A DNA stretch of 64,000 nt from Bufo bufo (taxonomy: Eukaryota > Chordata > Amphibia > Anura > Bufonidae): assembly GCF_905171765.1 (NCBI RefSeq), contig NC_053391.1:193202559-193266558 (forward strand), given 5' to 3'. A model generated the notes under the pieces. It was not told the origin of the DNA and ran no database searches. It was given only the letters and a program-made list of their open reading frames with translations. Of this stretch, positions 33,160-44,620 are shown piece after piece; within the stretch, counting starts at the first letter, position 1; each line of letters starts with the position of its first letter. The position numbers and the translations under genes were made by a program.

Positions 33160-33376
33160 GGACCTTTTACATGGGTTGATTATCAGGAAAATTCACTCAA
33201 CCAATCATCATCCCGTCTAAACACCCCACTCTTCAGCCGAAAAATGGGATCTTTTTACGTTTACCGGCTGTACATCTACTCATGTAAATATGTGCCGCCG
33301 ATATAAAGTTTACGCGGGGATGTACCATAATAATAATTTGTCATCCAAGCAGTTTCCATCGACCTGTGTAAAGGCT
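33160..33376. repeat. Small foldback MITE remnant
   Basis: Left end GGACCTTTTACATGGGTTGA and right end ATCGACCTGTGTAAAGGCTC are roughly inverted. It resembles the elements at 60606 and 62998 in end sequence (CCTTTTACA/TGTAAAGG). Confidence 0.45.
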
Positions 33377-35140
33377 CTTTCAATGAGCTCACATCAAATC
33401 GTTTTATCGTTGGTTGCTCTCATTATGGCTCAGCATCAGACAAGGACCCTTATGTGTGCTTCAAAAATGGTAACTGAATAACAAAATTTCAAAATCTAAA
33501 TTCACTGAAGTTCCGAATTGGATGGATGTGAAAAAAACCACACACATTATCCTAAAAGTGCAAAGGATAAAAAGGTATAAAAATAAAATAATGGCTCCGG
33601 AAAGTCAGCAACTTAAAAAAGAAAAAAGAAAAGAAAGGGGTTCGAGAAATCGGTTCTTCATAAATTCAGTAAAGTGTTGTGTTTCATAAGTGTATGCGAG
33701 TTCCAGATAAAAACCTACATCATTTCTATCCTGGAACAGAATGAGACGTTTTAGATTTGAGTGTAAGGATCCAAAGTCATGGCAGTTCTGCATGGCGAAA
33801 CATGGGCAGCTTATGGCGCCATACTGAGGCATCATAAGTACTATATATGCCTCCACATGGTGTCAAAAGGACAGTATGGTCCCATAAACTGCTGCGGGTG
33901 TAGGTTCATAGCTCACAAAGGTTGTGTGTATGAACCAGTGATACCCATGAATAAGTTCTTACATATCCAGAGCACTCTACCTAGTTTTCATTGTATTTGT
34001 CTTCATTACATTAATATGCAGAGTTTAATTACATGCTCCCATGCTAAATTACACCTTAATTATTTCCTTTATCGCAATACCTATGCTATATATATACAAT
34101 TGCTGCACTAACCACATGATATACTCTTGTATGCCACTTGGTCTACCATGCAAAAAAAGCACTGTAATATATGTAAAGCTAATTACTGAATAGGGTGACC
34201 TATTATCCTGAGCAGCAAAGCGCCCTCTTCATGTGTGTAATTTCTGCTTTTGTTTCCACGAGAGAAAGGAAAAACAAAGGCTAGTTAATTGAATGAACCG
34301 GTTATGATCATGGCAAACAGCTCATAATCAGTTTCTTATTTACATAGGGCCACTTGGCTCTCTTTTAATAGTTTATGGGCAATCAGACTGCTGTGCAGCT
34401 GAATTGCTATTATTATGTAGTATTAGACCCCAGCTGATTGCCTAAACCAGACTTGAGCGTGAAGGTTAGGCATCTGTAGGACAAACACAGCATAATTTAC
34501 TCTCCTTGTTGGGATCATCAAGTATTCATTAGCATTCACATCTGAACGCATTAAGTCATGTCTGAAGCCACTCTTAAATAAAGTTAAATATGCTTTCTAG
34601 AAACCTCTTGTTGGCCAGAACGTTACTGCAAAAACACATCTTCGATGAGCTGTGTTTTTGGGCTTCACCAAGTTTTAGGGGTTAACAATGGAGGAAATGT
34701 AAATGACACTGGGCTCCCAGAAGCTGCATTCAAGAAGAACAGATAATGAGTAGGTAGGACAGGGTACTGTTTAAATGTGATTGATGTTTAATAGAACAAA
34801 ACCCACTCAATGGCGATGAAGGGTATGTGGGCACAAATGTTTCCAACGTCATTACTAGTGTGTTTTAATATAGCATTTAAGTTATTTTGGTGAATTAGAG
34901 AGAACTACTTGATTCTTGCAAATTATTACCTTTATTTCTTGGCATTGCCTCTTTCATATTCTAGTGTGAAGTCTTGAAGGAAGAAATTCAGTCTGAAGGA
35001 GCAGCTTGAGCTTTGGCATTGGAAATGTTCATGCAATTGACAAAGGTATTAATAAATTGGCAGAATGTTTCCTATGTCAAGAGTGTCAGTAGACTGATGA
35101 TACCTGGAGACATCGGTGGTGAGGAAGGAAGAAGATGCAA
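33377..35140. other. Apparently unique DNA, no gene recognised
   Basis: No transposon ends, no protein motif. Around 34190-34610 the sequence is non-repetitive with several TAATT/ATTA homeobox-type words (for example GCTAGTTAATTGAATGAACC). It is a plausible conserved noncoding element, which only an alignment could show. Confidence 0.45.
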
Positions 35141-35959
35141 TCCTATATAATAAAAGCGCAGTGTAAGTGCGCTGTGTCCGTGTGTGTGTCACCAGTTTTG
35201 CACTGGGCATGCGCGGAGGGGCAACCAATCAGGACACAGCGCTCCACACTAGGCCACACTGCCCACAGTATTGTGCCGACTATTCAGGACACGGAGCTGA
35301 CACTCTGCTTCAAATAACTGTTTAACCTCTTCCATGCCACGGTCCTTAGGAACCGCTGTCTGGAGGGGCTAACCATCGGGCCGCTGCCAAGGTTAATGCC
35401 CCCCTCACACAACACCCTCGTCCCCCCCTTTGAAGATACAGAGCACACCGCACCTCCACCCTCCCCCCCCCCTTTCAAGATGGCAGAACGGCAGCGGGGT
35501 ACAGTGTTAACTGTAATGTACAGCTAACACTCTGCTTGAAACGGCCGACATCGGTGCTGGCACTGATGTTGGCCGTTTAACCCCTTCCATGCCGTGGTCC
35601 TTAGGGACCGCTGTATGGAGGGACTAACCATCAGGCCGCTGCTCTAAGGCAGAGGCCGATGCTTAAAGGGTAAACTGAGGGAGCTCCCTCCTTCTCCTAT
35701 CGGGCCGCTGCGCTGTGGCAGCGTCCCGATGGTTACCATGACAACCGGACGCCTTCACAGATCAGGCTTAGTGTGAGTTCAATACACTGCAGTACCCTAT
35801 ATAGTGTACTGCAGTGTATTGTAAGCTATCAGACCCACTGGATCTCGAGAACCAAGTGGGTCTGGGTCCAAAAAATGTAAAAAATAAATAAATAAAAATA
35901 AATAAATAAAATCTTCCTATATCCACACATAATTAGTTAAAAATTAAAAAAAATTAAAA

Positions 35960-36785
35960 ACACCTAACATGTTTGGTATCGCCGCATCTGTAAGGACCTG
36001 ATCTATAAAAGGATCATGTTACTTTTACCGCATGGTGAACACCATAAAAAAAAAAGAACTATGATGGAATTGCAATTTTGCCCACCGCAGTTTCCAAAAA
36101 ATTGTATAAAAAGTTATAAAAAAGTCATATGTATCCAAAATTAGCACCAATCAAACTGTGACCTCATCCCACAAAAAATGAGCCCCTACATAAGCCAATC
36201 GTCCAAAAAATAAAAAAAATATGGCTTTCAGAAAATGGAGACACAAAAACATGATTTTTTTTTTCAAACATGCTTTTAGTGAATAAAATAAAGCAAAAAA
36301 AAAATGCACATATTAGGAATTGTCATGTCCATAACTACCTGCTCTATAAAAATAGCATGTGATCCAATCCATCTGGTGAACACCATAAAAAAAAGTGCCA
36401 AAAAATCAATCGCCTTACATCACAAAAAGTGTAATACCAAGCAATCAAAAAGTCATATGTGCCCCATAATGGTACCAATCAAACTGTCATCTCATCCCGC
36501 AAAAAATGAGACCCTACCTAAGTCAAGCGCCCAAAAAATAAAAAAATATGGCTTTCAGAAAATGGAAACACAAAAACATAAAAAAAAAAAAAAATATTTA
36601 TTGTATAAATCTCAAATAAAATTTAAAAAATTGATTTATTAGGTATCGCTGCATTGTTACGACCTGCTCTATAAAAATATCACATTATCTACTCTGTCAG
36701 GTGAACATTGTAAAAAAACAAATAATAAAAACAGCAAAAACAGCTATATTTTTTGCTACCTTGCCTCATAAACAGAGTAATATAT
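35960..36785. repeat. Units shared with the TTAA element, captured in the Helitron
   Basis: GGTATCGCCGCATCTGTAAG (about 35977), a degenerate GGAATTGTCATGTCC (36315) and GGTATCGCTGCATTGTTACG (36642) match set A of the 28151 element in order and spacing (about 335 bp). A polyA-rich spacer separates them. Confidence 0.75.

Positions 36786-36786
<1 letters not shown>

Positions 36787-36818
<32 letters not shown>
36787..36818. repeat. (CA)n microsatellite
   Basis: About 15 uninterrupted CA dinucleotides inside the Helitron. Confidence 0.9.
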
Positions 36819-36820
<2 letters not shown>

Positions 36821-37084
36821 GCACAACTACCTCTAGCAAAATATTTCTATACTGCAGGAATAACCCTAATAGTAGCACGCCCCCCACACAGCTCACACCA
36901 GCGTGCCGACCAATCAGGACACGGCGCTCCACATGCCGCCTGCACCGCCCACACCTGTGCGCCGGCAAGCAGGTCGGAGCCCCACCATTTCTGTTCATCA
37001 GTCCCAGCCGCCATTTCTATTAGTCAGTCCCAGCCGCCATTTCTGTTCGTCAGTCAGAGCACTATCAGCCATATAGAGAGGAGC

Positions 37085-37640
37085 CCCTGTCAGCAGTCTG
37101 ACCTACCAGTCTTTACCAGCAGTCTAAGCACCAGCAGTCAGTGCCAGTCGTACAGTCACAGCCACCAGTCACAGTGCCAGCAGTGTCAGCCATCTCAACC
37201 ATCAGTCAGTGCCACCAGCCACAGCCACCAGTCTCAGTCAGTGCCAGCAGTCTCAGAAACAGCCAGCACTCAGTGCCAGCAGTCTCAGCCACAAGCTGTA
37301 GCCAGCAGTCTCAGCCACTACCACCAGTCAGTGCCAGCAGTCTCCGCCACAGCCAGCAGTCAGTACCAATAGTCTCAGGCACCAGTCAGTGCCAGCAGTC
37401 TCTGCCGCAGCCAGCAGTCTCAGCCACAGCCACCAGTCAGTGCAAGCAGTCTCAGCCACCAGCCCCAGTCAGCAGTCTCAGCCACAGCCAGCACTCAGTG
37501 CCAGCAGTCTCAGCCACAAACCACAGCCAGCAATCTCAGCCACAGCCACCAATCTCAACCACCATCCACAGCCACCAGTCAGTGCCAGCAGTCTCAGCCA
37601 CAGCCACCAGTCTCAGCCACCAGTCAGTGTGGTCAAGTTC
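37085..37640. repeat. CAG/CCA-rich minisatellite
   Basis: Irregular mixture of CAGTCAGTGCCAGCAGTCTC and CAGCCACAGCCACCAGTC words. It is open in two overlapping plus-strand frames (Ser/Gln-rich, up to 223 codons), but that follows from the repeat. Confidence 0.8.
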
Positions 37641-37695
37641 TCTTGCCATTTAATATAGACTGTTCCTACTAATGTTTATGCACTACTGTTCTAGC

Positions 37696-37725
37696 GCCCG
37701 TTATTGTAACGGGCTTAATGTCTAG
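37696..37725 (+). terminator. Helitron 3' terminal hairpin and CTAG
   Basis: 8-bp stem GCCCGTTA / TAACGGGC with a TTG loop, then TTAATGT and CTAG. In Helitrons this structure marks the end of the transferred strand; it is a transposition terminator and not a transcription terminator. Confidence 0.85.
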
Positions 37726-38268
37726 TTTAATATGATGTTGCTGGTGGCACAGGGCACTGGGCAAAATACTTGGTTCATCTTTCTCTTGCTAAATAGTTAC
37801 CATCTGATAATAATACATTTTTGTTTCTTTAACATTTTGTAACTTGCATTACTATGGGAGAATTTAGTCTGAGCTTGATCTAATGCACATGGAAAAGCAT
37901 GTGTTTCTAAAATGGGATACAGACCCAAAATTACTCAGTGTGCTGCCATATGGTGCCTCCGTGTCGTGTCATATTCCAACCTAGAAGCAATTCCTCAAAA
38001 AGAGAATATATCTGCAATATGCCATGTGCTGTAACAGTATAACAGTTAGGTGAACCTAATAACAAAGAGTAACTAACATATCACTTTATTGGAAGAAATG
38101 CATTTCATGGTAAGACCTTTACATCTTTCTGTTTGTCCCGATTATAGATTACTGGTAATGGAGAATTATTTGTGCATTTAGTCAATATGCTTGTCGTCAC
38201 CTCACCAAAGTACTAAGAATTTTAGTTTTGTTGGTTGTTTGGCCCAATGCCATATTTTGATATTTTAA
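37726..38268. other. No gene recognised
   Basis: Apparently unique DNA; nothing supported. Confidence 0.5.
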
Positions 38269-38644
38269 AGAGGTTGTCTCATCTCGCCGTTACTAAAGTG
38301 AGATAGAACTAAGCCCTGACCACCAGGTGGCTGGGAAACAACAAAGCCGGCCTGTGCTCCGCTGTTTTAAGTAGCTCCTAACAGTGACATAACTAGAAAT
38401 GACTGGGCCCCACAGCAAATTTTTGAACGCCCCCAACAACTTATTCACAACCCTCCATACTTTGGCTAATGAGAAGAGGCCCCACTTCATCTGTTTCTTA
38501 CGGTGTTACTGTATATAATGTCATTTTATAATACTGTTGAAGAGTCCCTGACAATAAAATCTTTGGAATAGAGGGGTGCAGTCCACCTGGTGGTCGGGGC
38601 TTAGTCCCTTCTTGCCTTAGCAGTGGCGAGATGAGACAACACCT
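38269..38644. mobile_element. TTAA-type MITE
   Basis: Inverted ends AGAGGTTGTCTCATCTCGCC and, complemented, AGGTGTTGTCTCATCTCGCC, flanked by TTAA (38265-38268) and TTAG (38645-38648). ACCACCAGGTGG and CCACCTGGTGGTC are inner inverted blocks. A hAT-like start CAGTGACATAACTAGAAATG at about 38386 suggests another insertion inside it, with no clear right end. Confidence 0.8.
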
Positions 38645-38648
38645 TTAG

Positions 38649-39760
38649 GATACACCTACAGTAGCTGTTTTGACTTTGAGACACAAAATGTATTGATCCA
38701 TGTTTGTAGGGATCTAGCTAAGTGGATTTATTTTGATAGGTCTTGATACCACACGGCTGAATGAAACCCTGAAAATAGTTTTTCACAAAAAAAGTACCCT
38801 TCAGATCTACTTTCAAAGAACTAACTAGACTCTATAAGGATCATACAACTTCCTGACAGGAACTACATAACCTAAAAAGTTAAATTAAGAACAAAATTGT
38901 GCCCAAGAGCCTCCACCTTTCGAATTTACCAGCAAGCAGATGCAGAAGCCTATCACTTATGCAGAAGTAGGAAGAAGAGGCTACAATTTGTTCATTGAGG
39001 TTGATGCAATTACTCCTGGGGAGGAAAACTCCAACTTTAAAATTGTTAATTTGAAAATAAATTTGAAAGGGTTAAAGCAAAGACTGTTTGTATAAGGCCT
39101 TTTGGGAGCAGTTTCAGGTTTGTTGTAGTGTGCAGGGAAGGGTCCCCAGCAGCAGCAGTACAATATGGAACATAATGGACAAGGCAGGAGACGTGTGACT
39201 ATGTAGGAGTAGTAGTAGCAGGTCTGGATGGAACATGATGGACAAGGCAGGAGTGTGTAACTCTGACCTACACCAATACTTCAGGCACTCTAGTGTCTTC
39301 TTTGAAATGCAGCAACATTTCAGAAACATAGTTGTCTGTAACCAAAGAGCCTATTGGTATTTCATGCTGCCCATGGTTAAGACAGCAGCTTCTGATAGGT
39401 CCCCCTATTACAATGTGTGAAAGTATTAATTGGGAGGGAGGCTGCATTTTTTGGTGGATGAAACATTTTGGCCACCATTTCAAAATCTGCAATATTGAAT
39501 TCAGCCAAGATTTTTCCAATAGGAAGGGGATTATGTGATATATCTCTCTTGAGTAGAATTTACTCAGAAACACACTGGAAGTGTTAGTTATTTTTATTTG
39601 TTTAGGAGTTAAGTGAGGTCAAAGTTTCCTAAAGTGCTTTACATGACATGTTCTATGTGTCCACCAGAAATGTAGGTGATACTTCTTCACAGCACATAAC
39701 TATGTAAGATTCATCATTTCCCATGAACTACTTGCTTCAGATCCTTGGATTTCTATTGGA
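38649..39760. other. No gene recognised
   Basis: Contains a short local duplication (GGAACATAATGGACAAGGCAG / GGAACATGATGGACAAGGCAG near 39168 and 39230) and otherwise apparently unique sequence. Confidence 0.5.
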
Positions 39761-40439
39761 TTAGGCCTCCTGCACACGAACGTATTTTTTTGCGGTCCGC
39801 AAAAACGGGTCCCGTTTTTCCGTGATCAGTGACTGTTTTTTTGTCCGTGGGTCTTCCTTGATTTTTGGAGGATCCACGGACATGAAAAAAAAGTCGTTTT
39901 GGTGTCCGCCTGGCCGTGCGGAGCCAAAACGGATCCGTCCTGAATTACAATGCAAGTCAATGGGGACGGATCCGTTTGACGTTGACACAATATGGTGCAA
40001 TTTCAAACGGATCCGTCCCCATTGACTTTCAATGTAAAGTCTGGAGTCCCTTTTATACCATCGGATCGGAGTTTTCTCCAATCCGATGGTATATTTTAAC
40101 TTGAAGCATCCCCATCACCATGGGAACGCCTCTATGTTAGAATATACTGTCGGATATGAGTTAGATCGTGAAACCTCATTTCCGACAGTATATTCTAACA
40201 CAGAGGCGTTCCCATGGTGATGGGGACGCTTCTAGTTAGAATATACTACAAACTGTGTACATGACTGCCCCCTGCTGCCTAGCAGCATCCGATCTCTTAC
40301 AGGGGGCCGTGATCAGCACAATTAACCCCTCAGGTGCCGCACCTGAAGGGGTTAATTGTACTATCATATCCCCCTGTAAGAGATCAGGGCTGCCAGGCAG
40401 CAGGGGGCAGACCCCCCCCCCCCCCCTCCCCAGTTTGAA

Positions 40440-40730
40440 TATCATTGGTGGCCAGTGCGGCCCCCCCCTCCCCTTCCTCCCTCTATTGTAATAATTCGTT
40501 GGTGGCACAGTGTGCCCCCCCCCCTCCCCTTCCTCCCTCTATTGTAATAATTTGTTGGTGGCACAGTGTGCGCCCCCCCCTTCCTCCCTCTATTGTAATA
40601 AATCGTTGGTGGCACAGTGTGCGCCCCCCATTGCCCCCCCCTCCCTCTATAGCATTAACAACATTGGTGGCCAGTGTGCGGCCTCCCATCCCCCCCCCTC
40701 CCCCCCCCACCCCCCGATCATTGGTGGCAG
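40440..40730. repeat. Minisatellite, left arm of the giant foldback
   Basis: About 55-bp units with TATTGTAATAATTCGTTGGT, GGCACAGTGTGC and C-runs, about four copies. Open in several frames only because of the repeat. Confidence 0.85.
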
Positions 40731-41044
40731 CGGGTTACTAGCAATAGTACAATAGTAAAAGATTCATACTTACCTGGGAGCTGCAATGTTCGTGTCCGGC
40801 CGGGAGCTCCTCCTACTGGTAAGTGACGGTTCATTTAGCAATGCGCCGCACAGACCTGTCACTTACAGTAGGTGGAGCTCCCGGCCGGACACGAACATCG
40901 CAGCAGCAGGTAAGTATGAATCTTCTACTATTGTACTATTGCTAAGTAACCATGGCAACCAGGACTGTAGTAGCGTCCCGGTTGCCATGGTTACCGATCG
41001 GAGCCCCAGCGATTAAACTGGGACTCTGATCGGAACTCCGCTGC

Positions 41045-41275
41045 CACCAATGATGGGGGGGGGGGGGAGATGGGAGGCCGCACACTGGCCACCAATGTTG
41101 TTAATGCTATAGAGGGAGGGGGGGCCAATGGGGGGTGCACACTGTGCCACCAACGAATTATTACAATAGAGGGAGGGAGGGTGGGGGGCCGCACTGGCCA
41201 CCAACGAATTATTACAATAGAGGGGGGGGGGGGGCCGCACTGGCCACCAATGATGTTCAAACTGGGGAGGGGGGG
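41045..41275. repeat. Minisatellite, right arm of the giant foldback
   Basis: The inverted counterpart: ACCAACGAATTATTACAATA, GAGGGAGG and G-runs, with a different number of units from the left arm. Confidence 0.85.
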
Positions 41276-42118
41276 GGGTCTGCCCCCTGCTGCCTGGCAG
41301 CCCTGATCTCTTACAGGGGGCCGTGATCAGCACAGTTAACCCCTTCAGGTGCCGCACCTGAAGGGCTTAATTGTGCTGATCACGGCCCCCTGTAAGAGAT
41401 CGGGTGCTGCCAGGCAGCAGGGGGCAGTCTTGTACACAGTTTGTAGTGTATTCTAACTAGAAGCGTCCCCATCACCATGGGAACGCTTCTGTGTTAGAAT
41501 ATACTGTCGGTTCTGAGTTTTCACGAACCTACGGCCACGGATCACGGACACGGATGCCAATCTTGTGTGCATCCATGTTCTTTCACGGACCCATTGACTT
41601 GAATGGGTCCGTGAACCGTTGGCCGTGAAAAAAATAGGACAGGTCATATTTTTTTCACGGCCAGGAAACACGGATCACGGATGCGGCTGCAAAACGGTGC
41701 ATTTTCCGATTTTTCCACGGACCCATTGAAAGTCAATGGGTCCGCGAAAAAAACGGAAAACGGCACAACGGCCACGGGTGCACACAACGGTCGTGTGCAG
41801 GAGGCCTTAAAGTCGGGACTAAGCCTTGGTCATTCCAAAACTTTATTCTTCTTTAAATAGGACCTGTCATCACTAAATGCAATGCATTCTGCAGGCAGCA
41901 TGTTGTAGAGGGAGAAGAGCTGAGCAAATTTATATATAGTTCTGTGGGAAAAAATTCTGTAAACTTGTTTATATCCCTGCTCGTTCTAGGAATTTTTTAT
42001 TCCCCTAAAGTGGGGAAAATTGGCTTTTACCTCACAGTTTTTTTTTTGCCTTCCTCTGGATCAACTTGCAGGATAACAGGCCAAACTGGATAGACAAATG
42101 TCTTTTTTCGGCCTTATG

Positions 42119-42575
42119 TACCGTATTTTCCGGCGTATAAGACGACTTTCTAACACTAGAAATTATTTTCAAAAGTCGGGGGTCATCCTATACGCCGGGT
42201 ATACTCAGATCCGATGGTATATTCTAACCCCCAGGCGTTCCCATGGTGACAGGGACGCTTGCCTGGGGGTTAGAATATACAGGGACCCGCGGCTCAGAGG
42301 AATATACATTTATTAACTGTAATCCGTAACTTTAACTTTAAATCAGCGCTCATCTCTTTACTAGGGTACCTTACTCTCAGCTCCGGTAACAAGCAGTGCG
42401 GGCGGCGCTCACTCACTAGGCGGCGCAGGCGTGTGACGTCAGTGAGTGAGCGCCGCCAGCACTGCCTGTTATCGGAGCTGAGAGTAAGGTACCCTAGTAA
42501 AGAGATGAGCACTGATTTAAAGTTAAAGTTAAAGTTACGGATTACAGTTAATAAATGTATACTCCTCTGAGCGGC
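42119..42575. repeat. Foldback element with two hairpins
   Basis: Opens ACCGTATTTTCCGGCGTATA. First hairpin at about 42218-42280 (TATATTCTAACCCCCAGGCG and its complement), whose words are shared with the 39764 element. Second at about 42302-42562, arms ATACATTTATTAACTGTAAT, CTAGGGTACCTTACTCTCAG and GGCGGCGCTCACTCACT, centre at the TGACGTCA of 42434. The right end was not identified. Confidence 0.75.
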
Positions 42576-42965
42576 GGGGAGGGGGATCTGTGGATGGCAC
42601 ATGGGGAGGGGGATCTGTGGATGGCACATGGGGAGGGGGATCTGTGGATGGCACATGGGGAGGGGGATCTGTGGATGGCACATGGGAGGGGGATCTGTGG
42701 ATGGCACTGTCATGGGGGGTTCTGTGGATGACACATGGGGAGGGGGATCTGTGGATGGCACTGTTATGGGGAGGGGGATCTGTGGAAAGCACTGTTTAGG
42801 GGGGATCTGTGGATGGCACTTTTATGGGGAGGGGGATCTTCGGATGGCACTGTCATGGGGGGGAGATGTGGATGGCACTGTTATGGGAGGGGGATCTGTG
42901 GATGGCACTGTTATGGGGAGGGGGGGTCTGTGGATGACACTGTCATGGGGTGGATCTGTGAATGT
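42575..42965. repeat. 27-bp minisatellite
   Basis: Unit built on GGATCTGTGGATGGCAC and ATGGGGAGGG, about 14 copies with length variants. A 27-bp unit keeps frame, so open frames of up to 178 codons appear in both directions; none is likely to be a gene. Confidence 0.9.
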
Positions 42966-44267
42966 CACATTTAGCATAAGATGCTATATAGTGTCATCCA
43001 CTGATCTCCCTCCCCAGAGACCTGCCAGCCATGATGCCCCCTGCACGTGCAAGCGGGCGCCATGTTTGCCTATCGCTCCAGCACCGTACATGTATGGCGC
43101 TGGTAGCAAACCGGTTAAAAAATGCTGTTCACTTTAACCACTTAGTGAATTATGAACTACATGTACACCACATGTGCACAGAGAGTGTAAGGAGTGAGCT
43201 CAGTTGCTGAGCTCTATATACATTTGGTGGAAGATGTGTTATACAGGTTACACCCATCTGCAACATAATGAATAACTCTGCTCTCTGACTATAATTTCTC
43301 AGATGTTGTGGTCAATAGCGAATGGGGCATTTGAGTGGCTAGGGAAGAGTCTCCTTATGGCCTCCTATGGCCCCCTGCATGAAACAATCATGGGGAGCCA
43401 AGAGGTTGTCGTGGAAGCCTGGGGCCTACTGAAGGCCCCATGTCTGCCATCTTAGTACTCCCCATAATCTCACATGGTAAATGCTATAAAAAATGCACAA
43501 TACCAGAATTGCCATTTTTTTTGCTCACCTTGTCTCCCCAAAAAATGGAATAAAATATGTACTGTAAAAAAATGGTACAAATAGAAACTAAACCCCACAA
43601 AGAATAAGGGTTTGGCTACATGGCCATCGCAGATTGGATTTTTTTCAATTCTGGGGACGCAGCACACGTGTGAGTCGTACTGCAACTCAATAAATTTCTA
43701 TGCTAGCAGTGCTACACTGCGATTCCACCATGATCCTTGGATGCAACAGTTGTCGTGTGACCAGAATCGCTATATAGCTGAATACATGTTTAAACATAGC
43801 GAATTTGCATCAAATTCCCAGTGGGTAGTTTGCACCTCAAATCTGCAGCAAATTATAGTGCCTTGTATGTGGATGGGGTTTTGATAACGTCATTGACATG
43901 TTGCATACACATGACCGTGCTATGAATTTTGAAATCTACAGCATGCTAATTATTTTGCAGATTTTGACCCTTTCAACCTACAGTATATCAGGGTGAAATC
44001 TGCACTGAATCCACAGGAAAATAAACTGATTTGGACACAAATTTCTAGAGTGAAACTTCTACCATGTGTGGCTTAAGGCTTCATGCACATGAACGTGATC
44101 GGCCCAGGAAACACAGTCCGTGTAGGCCACATCTCCCAGGCTGACCTCATCTCCGCTGACTCAAACTGATTGTATCATATAGTAATTTATTATACCCTAA
44201 AACAAGCCCTCACACAACTGTGTTGACAGAAAAATAAAGCATGTAAACATTTGGCATCACCATCATA
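42966..44267. other. No gene recognised
   Basis: Includes a decayed Harbinger-like start near 44087 (TTAAGGCTTCATGCACATGA). Otherwise no supported feature. Confidence 0.5.
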
Positions 44268-44275
44268 GTGCTGAT

Positions 44276-44612
44276 CATTGATGGCCAGTTTGCCGTGTTC
44301 GCCCACGAACACATGCGGGCTGCCATCTTGACTCACAAGTCCGGCGATGCACAGGTAAGTCCTTACCTGTGCCTGCGCCGCGAGCCAGTCTGAAACAAAT
44401 GCGGTCACCGGGAGCAGGCAGTTCCGAGAACAGCCGCCGGGGGCCTTTATCGGGCTGTTCTCGGTACTGCCTGCTCCCGGTGACCGCATTTGTTTCAGAC
44501 CGGCTCGCGGCACAGGCACAGGTAAGGACTTTCCTGTGCATCACCGGACTTGTGAGTTAAGATGGCAGCCCGCATGTGTTCGCCGGCGAACATGGCGAAC
44601 TGGCCATCACTG
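44276..44612. mobile_element. hAT foldback MITE, 337 bp
   Basis: Ends CATTGATGGCCAGTTTGCCG and, complemented, CAGTGATGGCCAGTTCGCCA. Perfect 8-bp duplication GTGCTGAT (44268-44275 and 44613-44620). Almost the whole element is one palindrome: GGTCACCGGGAGCAGGCAGT and its complement flank a short centre. Same family as 48960-49318. Confidence 0.92.
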
Positions 44613-44620
44613 GTGCTGAT

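Larger units (their letters stand above)
35141..37725 (+). mobile_element. Non-autonomous Helitron (family 2)
   Basis: Starts A|TCCTATATAATAAAAGCGC and ends CTAG|T at 37722-37725. Eight bases before the CTAG is a near-perfect hairpin GCCCGTTATTGTAACGGGC. Together these are the full set of Helitron terminal signals. 2.6 kb with no Rep or helicase. The interior includes repeats shared with the TTAA element at 28151, a CA microsatellite and a CAG-rich minisatellite. It is unlike family 1 in both ends. Confidence 0.85.
39764..41806. mobile_element. Giant Harbinger-like foldback, 2.04 kb
   Basis: TTA|GGCCTCCTGCACACGAACG at the left, CGGTCGTGTGCAGGAGGCC|TTA at the right: a 3-bp TTA duplication. 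The two halves are largely inverted copies of each other around a centre near 40840 (ATGTTCGTGTCCGGCCGGGA and its complement). Each arm carries its own hairpins (for example CAGGTGCCGCACCTG) and an inverted minisatellite. No transposase. Confidence 0.9.

Noticed and set aside
36701..37653. Ser/Gln-rich open frames of 223 and 170 codons
   Set aside because: Two overlapping frames are open because of a CAG/CCA-rich minisatellite inside a non-autonomous Helitron.
40236..41357. Pro-rich and Gly-rich open frames in inverted positions
   Set aside because: They are produced by the mirrored minisatellites in the arms of the giant foldback.
42294..43137. Open frames of 155-178 codons with Pro/His or Gly/Trp repeats
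   Set aside because: The 27-bp unit is a multiple of three, so frames stay open on both strands. No independent evidence for coding.
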